This document shows positions 1 through 7,882 of a DNA stretch of 64,000 bases, piece after piece. The translations under genes were made by a program, and so were the position numbers. Source of the stretch: Rotaria sp. Silwood1 (lineage: Eukaryota; Rotifera; Eurotatoria; Philodinida; Philodinidae). Each line of letters starts with the position of its first letter. Positions within the stretch are counted from its first letter, which is position 1. The stretch covers positions 2,967,340 to 3,031,339 of the forward strand of contig CAJNOP010000015.1 in the NCBI GenBank assembly GCA_905250075.1, written 5' to 3'. The notes beneath the pieces are model-generated. The model saw only the letters and a program-made list of their open reading frames with translations, searched no databases and was not told the origin of the DNA.

Positions 1-461
1 AGATTTTGTTTTTTGGCTGAGAAATAAATGACTGGAAATGGCAAAGATGACTCTTCGCTATTCACTCATATTTATGTTTTATCATAAAATATTCATTCAT
101 GTTTTTGGGCACTACAACATAACTATTTACAATGAGAATTTTTCGCTATTTCCGTATATATACATTACGATTTTTCTTCTAGAGTATGATGAAAAAAAGT
201 TCAAAATTGTTTCTGTACCAAGCAAAATAGCTGCTTTAGGGCAGTCCATAGCTTGTATAGTTTCAAATTAACATTATTGTACAAATACTAAGTTCTTTAC
301 AAAATGAGATATCACAATAAGAAAAATCGATATGTTTTCACTAAAGAACTAGCTCTTATGAAAATCGGCATTAGTAAAAAAAGAAAATCAATGTTTTAAA
401 AATTACTTTTAAAAATATAAAAGTGAACTATTAAAAACAGTTTTGTATATTGAATTATATA
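1..461. other. intergenic / left edge
   Basis: AT-rich sequence with no recognisable gene. A 77-codon open frame (38-271) resembles no family I know. It may be intron or intergenic DNA upstream of the B56 exons, because those exons lack their upstream partners in this window. Confidence 0.4.
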
Positions 462-729
462 TAGAGGTGTAAGCAGAAAGGTCAAACAGCGGCGCCTACT
501 AAACTTTATGTTTTTCTGAACTGGTGGCAGCTTGGACAACCAAAAAAAAAGACGTATTTGCTCTTAAAAATGTCAACATTGGCGGCGTCTTAGACTATTA
601 TCAAAAATTTTCGTTCATGGCGACGGCGCAACAGATAAACTTGCTTTTTCACAGCGACGGTTCTTAAAAAATTCTTAAAATTATCTACGATTAAGTGGTG
701 GCGGCCCAGCTGTACGGCTTACACCTCTA
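462..729. mobile_element. MITE-like element with perfect 13-bp terminal inverted repeats
   Basis: The 13-mer tagaggtgtaagc (462-474) is repeated as its exact reverse complement at 717-729, enclosing about 240 bp. If the outer TA is the target duplication, the TIR proper is gaggtgtaagc flanked by TA on both sides, as for Tc1/mariner-type insertions. The interior is conspicuously GC-rich for this window and carries irregularly repeated motifs such as gcggcgcc, ggcggcgtc, cgacggcgc and gtggcggccc. There is no coding capacity. Assignment to a superfamily is inference. Confidence 0.65.
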
Positions 730-839
730 ATTACATAAGGTTTCAGTCAGAGATTGCAGGACCAAGTTTTTGTTCTTATCACATCTGACGGCTCATTGAT
801 GATTTATAAAATAATTTGTTTATTTTCTGTTCTCTGTAG

Positions 840-1030
840 TCACAGTCTTGGAACTAGAATCGATTATGTATATCTCTAACTCCAATAGACATACAAATAC
901 TATTTTCGATCTCTTTTTGAAACAACTTGATGATGATTGTTCAATCTTAACCCATAAGGAAATTTTGAACACATGTTTAAAAAAAGCGAAAAATATTAGT
1001 GAATATGTTGTAGTAACAGTTTTATGGTTT
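840..1030 (+). other. possible exon upstream of B56 exons, unrecognised
   Basis: An open stretch bounded by an acceptor-like ctctgtag (ending 839) and a gtaagt donor (1031), in phase 0 with the B56 exon at 1118. Its translation (EIL..CLKKAKNISEYVVV region) does not resemble the B56 segment expected here. It may be a chance frame, a lineage-specific exon or part of a rearranged copy. Confidence 0.25.
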
Positions 1031-1117
1031 GTAAGTATGAGTTAAACAGATTATTTCGATTTCCTCTTTTTTTCGAATAAACAACAAAAGCAAAACCTTA
1101 CTGATTTTGTTTTTTAG

Positions 1118-1497
1118 GTAGCTGAAAGATCATTAGCTTTATGGTCAAATGAATATGTTGTGCAATTAATTGAAGAAAATTTAGAACAAATTTTACCAAT
1201 ACTTCTTCCACCATTATGTCGAATATCTAAAACACATTGGAATACAAATATAATAACATTAACATATAATTTATTAAAAAATTTAATGGATATTAATAAA
1301 AAATTATGTGATGATGTATTAAATACATTACGAGATGATGAACAAAAGTAAATTGAATTTACTTCAAGAAAGAAAAACATACACAAACAAATTTTCTTAT
1401 TTATTTTAATTAAATTAGGTCGATGATTAAAGAACAAGATCGAATAAATTTTTGGAAACGACTCGAACAACTGAGTTTGGATAAACAAAATGAATGA
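1118..1497 (+). CDS. PP2A regulatory subunit B56 (PPP2R5-type), C-terminal exons only
   Basis: Two exons, 1118-1347 and 1419-1497, joined by a 71-nt GT-AG intron, encode about 102 residues ending at TGA. The reading begins VAERSLALWSNEYVV and continues through SKTHWN and a KxKEQDRxxFWKRLEQL helix. This matches the conserved end of the B56 HEAT-like repeats (VAERALYYWNNEY... SKTHWN... EAWVKIENL in animal B56). B56 subunits target the PP2A catalytic/scaffold core to phosphoproteins. An acceptor at 1116-1117 opens the first exon in frame. The upstream exon that should precede it (ending around the CVSSPHFQ segment of animal B56) is not recognisable in 1-1117. An open frame at 840-1030 with splice-like ends (gtaagt at 1031) joins in phase but does not look like B56. 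The gene is therefore either continued beyond the left edge through a long intron, or a truncated copy. AATAAA lies at 1852-1857. Confidence 0.8.
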
Positions 1498-1851
1498 TTT
1501 CTTTTTCAAATATGCATGTTTTACTTGCTGTGCGTTTGTTTGTAGTCCTTAATTTTTCTTCCTGACTAAAACAATGCAAAAGTGTACCTTCTTTTTTTTC
1601 CTTGTTGATCACGACGATCTTTTTTTTTTCTTTGTCTTCTCTCTTCTTTTTACTCTTTGTTTTTTTCTCTTTCTAAAAGCTTGACCTATATGACACATCA
1701 TACACTTGTTATTACTTGCAGAATGGATTTTGATAAAAAAAAAACAGAACAAACAAACAAACAAAACATCCTAAAGTCATAACATTTATTGTACAATAAG
1801 ATTTAGTTATAGACTGTTTTTATAAACGATAAGAACAACAAAGAAAACAAA

Positions 1852-1857
1852 AATAAA
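1852..1857 (+). promoter_or_regulatory. polyadenylation signal AATAAA (B56 fragment)
   Basis: Canonical AATAAA about 355 nt downstream of the B56 stop codon, in A/T-rich sequence. It is the first canonical hexamer I noticed after that gene. Confidence 0.35.
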
Positions 1858-1860
1858 CTT

Positions 1861-3921
1861 TTATTATATTGATTAATTTATTTGTTTTTTTCTTTTAAAT
1901 GAAGACATATTTTGGAAGTTTAGCTATGGTTGTGGATTTTCGAAACTGGCGGGAATATCGTCGTAAGACCTATCAAAATTCTGGAGATATATGAGCATGA
2001 AGTTGGGCAACCAACTCATTACATCATATTTAGTCAAAATTGTTAATTTAGCGATATATCAGTATCCTCAATATCTTAATAGTTATGTTGTAAGTTTTAA
2101 AATTCGACTTACAGATACTATGATACCTTTCCTAGAACAAGTAGTGCTCGTCGTTACGACTCATTTCATTCTTGATTGAATGTTCAACGATTTCTATATA
2201 ATATACTATTATACAAACCTAATCAAGACGAATCTCAAATGTATGAGTGTGAATTTGAGTGCAAATGTTGATGTACGCGTACGTGTAATTCTTCGCTTCA
2301 TCTATTCAACCAATCACACTAATACTCTGAATTCCAAGCCTGAAAAACACCTGATTGGATAGGAGTCAGATATCGACAACATCTGATTGGCTAAATACAT
2401 AATACAGAATAGTCATCATTGTGATTTTCAAGTTGAATTTACGTCAATACATTTGAACACGTGATTATTCACGTGTCTTCAGGATCACAAATTCATATGA
2501 CTTTCCTTTCAGTCAAGGAAACAGGAGTACAATCATGAAGAATCGTTTTATATAATATTTTACGATTGTTTTTTGGTGTTTTCTTTCCTGAACTTATATT
2601 GCACAGCTTTGAAGCGTTATGGCGTTGTTTTCTGATAAGCTTCGATGTTGCATGTTTGTTTGCACTACTAATAGTAGATTGACGATCAGATACCAACTAT
2701 CGACCGATATACTGGTGGTTTTTATTCAATTAGAACATTTGCGTGACGATTGATAATTGATTGATTAATGTTGAAATGCTGAGATAATGTACGATATTAG
2801 CTGACACTACAAAGATTATCAAAAAGATTTTACTAGTTGTTTCAGTTTTTGATTAGAGAGTTTTACTAAAGAACTGCTTCTCGTTAAATATTTGGCTTGT
2901 CGATGTTTCAAATAATTATTCAAATAAAATGATAAAATGTCATTTTAGAAGTCTTATTGGATGAATAACTATGAAAGTTGCAGATTCGTCAAACAAGTGA
3001 CTATCTGTTCTGTTGTGTCATTTTGTTTATGAACGTATGATTGAAAACAGAAAGACATTCTCTATCTTCTGGAAAAAATGTTTTCATTCAACATCCTTCT
3101 CTTGAAAAGGAAAAACCAGTCGACATTTATACTATTAATTTTGCATTACATGTTACTATAGCATTTATAATCTGAGCATAGAAGATTCTGTACTTCTTCT
3201 AATCATTGGAAGAAATACTTTTAGTTTTCTGATTCAAACAAATTTTTTTCTCGTACTTTCAGTCATTGGAACCAGAGCTCAAAATGCTTACACTTATTTC
3301 TAGTTGTGAACCTTGCACTGATTAACTTGTCTACTATTTTTAGTGTCAATGAAAATAATAATACTAGATTTGTTTCTTCGATAAACAACAACATACAAGC
3401 AAAAATACATTCTTTCGCTCGACTGCTTTATCATTTATCAATTGTCAATCATAATTGTGTTTTCATTAGTACTTATTCACATAGAGATAAACTATGATAA
3501 ATCGAATGTTCTCATATGTTTACAACAGTTAATTTTTGTATATATATATTTCTAGATAGAAACATGATAAATGTTTGAAGGTGTTATTAAAACATGTATC
3601 ATTAAATTTTCTATAAGAATGCAAATAAAAAATCCTTCTTGATTAAACAGAAAGATATGCTAAAGACTATATTTTGTCATTATAAAAATGAAATAAATGC
3701 TCTATGAATAATATATTTATCACCACGATCAAGCTAATAGTTGCGTAGATTGATACTCTTAATATTGAAAAATTGTTCAAAAGAATTCGAAATAGCTAAC
3801 AGATAATCGCTCGTTGAAATGAAGAAGCGGATTTGAATTAAAAGACTGAAAACCAACAATGTTACGTGCATTTTTTCATTTGATCCTCTGTGGAATCGAT
3901 GAGAATTTATCGAATAGGAAT
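1861..3921. other. gene-poor intergenic DNA
   Basis: AT-rich, with only short open frames (62, 60 and 67 codons at 1991-2179, 2180-2362 and 2493-2696 minus) that show no recognisable motif. Nothing else is supported. Confidence 0.5.
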
Positions 3922-4008
3922 GTTTATTTTGTTAAGTGTAGAAAATTTAATGACAAATTTTCATGAGTTATCTCTATAAAAATTAATGCAAAATAAACTA
4001 CACTTAAC
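3922..4008. repeat. two interleaved inverted repeats (A-B...A'-B' order)
   Basis: gtttattttg (3922-3931) pairs with caaaataaac (3989-3998), and gttaagtgtag (3931-3941) pairs with ctacacttaac (3998-4008). All are exact. The order A-B-A'-B' differs from a simple hairpin. Confidence 0.5.
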
Positions 4009-4449
4009 ATGTTGGCACAATGCATATGTTCCATACTTTACAGTGTGTATATGTAGTGCATACAATTAGAGGAGAAAGCAGATCGATTTCCTTCTTTCAA
4101 ATTCTTCTTGCATTGTGTATTTTTTCCTCTGGAAATTTTCTTCGGTTGATAAGAATGTAATCCTCATCGCCGAAAACGAGATCATCGAAAAGTGAGATCG
4201 CCGAATTTTTTTCGATGATCTTTATCAGATACATTCTTTCCGCAATCATTATTTTCGTTCACTCATTCGGTAAGTATGTTCTTCGCTGAAAGATACATCG
4301 TCGAAATATGATTTCGACAATGTGGCAATCGCCAATCTATCATTTTTTTCACTAAAAAACTAACTGAAATTTAGGTACTGTACGTCGAACCGTACCTCAA
4401 ATATATATACTTTACCTCCAAGAAACATCTATTCTCATCTCCTGAGTTT

Positions 4450-4525
4450 TTCGTGAAAAGTGATGACCGGGGGGAGGGACGGGGAGTAGCGCTGCGAAGA
4501 CTCCTGTACTTCCCCTCAGGGCACA
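4450..4525 (+). repeat. GC-rich dispersed repeat, copy 1
   Basis: The segment tgatgaccggggggaggg...agcgctgcgaagactcc...cccctcaggg is strikingly GC-rich. It aligns by eye with the reverse complement of 63190-63260 (gatcgggggagggg...agcttcgcgaaggcc...ctccctcagagg). The two are therefore diverged, oppositely oriented copies of one repeat family. Confidence 0.5.
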
Positions 4526-4684
4526 GTCAAATCTTGTGAAATTTTGTTAGAGTTTTTGACAAAATATAGGTAATATAGGAATTATAGGATGAATCCGACC
4601 CCAAATTGCGACGATGTAGTCATTGACAATGCTTTTTTTCAACGATAAGGTACACAATTGCTAAGTCAAAGTGCCTAGTTTGAA

Positions 4685-4757
4685 TTAGGAACTAACTTAA
4701 GTTAAGAATTGGCTTAAGTCAGGAACTAGCTTACTCAGGAATTAGGTCAGAAACTAA
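4685..4757 (+). repeat. degenerate short tandem repeat
   Basis: A loose repetition of the unit (a)ggaactagcttaagtca, with variants ggaactaacttaagtta, gaattggcttaagtca, ggaactagcttactca and ggaattaggtca. It lies inside the foldback element. Confidence 0.5.
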
Positions 4758-4992
4758 AACAAACTGGGAATCTATTGCAAAACTCGATTGCAATTCATGA
4801 TGTTTATGACATAGATAAATAGCGGCTCTCTGTATACGATTCATATCGAATATGTGAACGAAAATAATGATTGCGGAAAGGATATATTTGATAAAGATCA
4901 TCGAAAAAAATTTTGCGATCTTTATTCTGATGATCTTTATATCGATGATATCTATTTCGGCGATGTCGTTTTCGGCGATGAGCATTACATTC

Positions 4993-6029
4993 ACTAGGCA
5001 CAAGCACTTATTGACAGTAGTGGAAGATTGATTGAAGTGAGTATTGCATCTATTGAGTAATTAACTAAATATTCTACAGATAATGATGATGGATCGGTCT
5101 ACAATGATGAGCACAGCATTCATTGGCTAATAGAGCCCGTCGAGTCAGGGTTTAACACCATAGTTGTTACTCTAAAAGTAATACTCAGTTATGTCCACAT
5201 TCTTATATGATCACTGACAAGATAGTCATGAAAAATATGTAGGTTATTGATGATATTATGAATAAGGATTAGGTTCGGATCCAAAACTGTTGAACTTGAT
5301 GGACTCAACTGACAAGGAAAATATACGAAAGATGCGCACGGAACGTGAGGTGAGGGTTTGAAAATAACACGGATCAATCAAAGTCATTAGACTCACACTA
5401 TCATTTAGCACTCTCAGAATCCTCATGTGCATCCCGGTGGTATTCAAAAACAAATACACCAAACGCTTCACTTGCACTATAATGTTTATTCTTGATACGT
5501 TCTTTCAGAAAAATCATACTCGAAGTGATTATAAAAGTTGAGTAAAAAACTGTATGTCATTGATGAATGTTGTTGTCAAATAGAAAATGATTGAACTGTT
5601 GTCATGTTTATTTCACTAAAAAGAGGATCAATGATTACAGAATTCTATTAGAAACATACTTGTGTAAAAAGATTTGGACACCACGGAAAAAAACCTATTT
5701 AACCACAACCGCGAAAACATTCTTGTAAAATAAAACATTTTATGCATCAAATTAACAGATGGTTTTTATTGAGAAACAAATCAAAATCTCAATATAGAAT
5801 GTTGAACAAATAAAATTTTTCATAGCTATCACGACTGAAAATAACAAGATTAGATATAATTAAATATCCATATCATGAACAATTGAGAAAGAGAAAACTA
5901 ATAATTGTTGAATTCGATTGTATCTAGTTATTTCAATAAAGTCAGATGTCATATAACTGGTATCAATAAAAATATTCTGCAGTTATTTACATCTATTTAC
6001 AATAGTTATTCAATAAGGAAATAAGTAAA
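4993..6029. other. intergenic DNA, no gene seen
   Basis: Short minus-strand frames at 5189-5377 and 5256-5477 show no recognisable family. A 12-bp word aaacctatttaa near 5708 has an inverted partner near 6293, outside the inverted-repeat element at 6030-6272, and may mark a larger decayed element. Confidence 0.4.
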
Positions 6030-6272
6030 CTTGAATAAAACAACAGTACATCAGAAAATTTTAAAGAAATGCAGTATAATTTAATTTTACATATATAACT
6101 GAAATTTTGATTCTTTTTGAGTACGATCATGATTAGCAAAGAAGACATCATCTGTAATATGAGTTAACATTTATTCATAACAAACGAGAACTGATGAAAA
6201 GAACTAAAGCAACAAAAATAAAATTCAACTGCATTTCTTTAAAATTTTTTGATAAACTATTGTTTTATTCAA
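6030..6272. mobile_element. short inverted-repeat element (MITE/foldback)
   Basis: The left arm 6030-6075 (cttgaataaaacaacagtac... aaattttaaagaaatgcagt) is repeated inverted at about 6228-6272 (caactgcatttctttaaaat... ttgttttattcaag) with few mismatches. About 150 bp of AT-rich spacer has no coding capacity. Confidence 0.55.
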
Positions 6273-7793
6273 GATCATAAAATCTTAAATAGGTTTTAAA
6301 TGGCCAGTTATTAGTTCTCATGGTTATGTTTATATGAATTTATTTACTCGTTGTGCATAGTAACACAATTTTTTGTTGTTTTAATTTCTTTTAATCAGTT
6401 ATTGTTGGTTAGGAATCAAAATGTGTATCAGTCAAATGAATAAAAAACTTAGAAATATATGCAAAAGTAGCATGTCGCGATAACACAAGTGTATTGATAT
6501 TATCTGTATCATTTTTACATTTAAAACTTTTACTACATTTTTTCAATACTCTGTGTAGAAAATAGCAATGCAATGTTACTCTTTGTTCACTGTTGGCAAT
6601 TTCTTTATCAGTTCTGATATGAGCTTACTAATGAGTGTTAATAAAAGAAAAATATTATAACAAGAGCGTTTCTCAGTTACCGAAAGCGTAATTTTTTAGT
6701 TATATACTTGTAATACAAATTTATGTACGTTAAAAAAATATAATGATCACGTTAAGCATTGATGATATCATCTTTCTTTATTCAAACAAATACACCAAGC
6801 ATACGATTCAATTATCGTGTTTTTTTTTACTTTTCAATTACGAAAGTAAGAAAGGTTCATCTCTTCAATATCTCCACCAGTTTTAGCTAAGAAACTATGA
6901 AGGATTCTTCTCATTATTTGCCAACTATATGGAAACATGTTTGTATAGAACAGATGTTTTTTTGTTGTTGTCATTTTCACACACGCTTACGTTGTGTGGG
7001 CTTTAAATATAAAAAAAAAAAAAAAATTTGAATATGATTTCTTGATGAATCGTAGAAATTAATAAAAGAAGAGCAGTTAATATAACACAAGAAAACAAAA
7101 TTTCTTTTTATTATATATATAATACGAATGAATAAAAATCAAAAATTACTCTAGCAAGATTGTGAGTGATGATCTATTCATTCTACACATGGCAAAACTT
7201 AAGTTTTTGGGTGTTTCTAGATGAAATTTGGATAATAACTGATATAAAACTTTTGCTTGTTTATTGTTATACTAATATGTAACGCCTAGATTTAAGTGTT
7301 CCATTCATTTTAAATTGGTGATAATTACTTCGATGTTTCATAATTTTCAAATTTCAATAACAGTATATTTGGCCAGTAGAAATCGTTATTTAACTATTGC
7401 TTCAATTAAAATTGAAATTATATTTTTTCTTGTTTCGTTCACATTATCAGCATGTCAATCATATGCATAATGAGGAAAAAAATCACACTAACGCTGTCCT
7501 TGCTGTCGTTTTCGTTCTTGTTGGAGAGAATGAAACAAAATTATACAACGTATAAGACAAGGTATCTGATGCAATGAAACTCAAGTCACGCTTCACATGG
7601 CACATAAATGAAAGTGGGAAAAAATTATCATACCATCAATGATGTTATTGGTTTTTTCCCTTTAATTTATTTTTGATAAGCATATCTTCAATTACTAATA
7701 GGCATATTTTATTATCGAGTGCCAACGAAAAACCAAAATATTCATATTTGACGTCAGAGAAAAATCTAGAAAAAAGACAACGTGCATCAAATG
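6273..7793. other. upstream intergenic region of the ART-TPR gene
   Basis: AT-rich with homopolymer runs (poly-A near 7010-7025). A 61-codon minus frame at 7645-7830 shows no motif and probably lies in promoter sequence. Confidence 0.4.
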
Positions 7794-7800
7794 TATAAAT
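7794..7800 (+). promoter_or_regulatory. candidate TATA box of the ART-TPR gene
   Basis: TATAAAT lies 83-89 nt before the start codon at 7883, which would place a transcription start near 7825 and give a short 5' leader. It rests on motif and spacing only, and the AT-rich background makes a chance match possible. Confidence 0.35.
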
Positions 7801-7882
7801 ACAAAAAGTAAACTCTGTCCAAACAGCCATTTTCTATTGACAATACACAACTACCTATCGCACACGAAACATTACATCAAAA

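Larger units (their letters stand above)
4153..4992. mobile_element. foldback-type element, about 840 bp, arms about 115-145 bp
   Basis: The left arm 4153-4270 (gaatgtaatcctcatcgccg... through cgcaatcattattttcgttcac) recurs inverted at about 4845-4992 (gtgaacgaaaataatgattg... through cggcgatgagcattacattc). The right arm is longer, because its gatctttat/ttcggcgatg block is internally repeated. The centre holds a GC-rich repeat (4450-4525) and a degenerate direct repeat. No transposase is visible. Minus-strand open frames of 90 and 67 codons in the right arm are products of the repeat, not genes. Confidence 0.6.

Noticed and set aside
4731..5007. Two overlapping minus-strand frames of 90 and 67 codons
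   Set aside because: They lie in the foldback arm and its tandem units; isoleucine/aspartate-rich low complexity with no motif.
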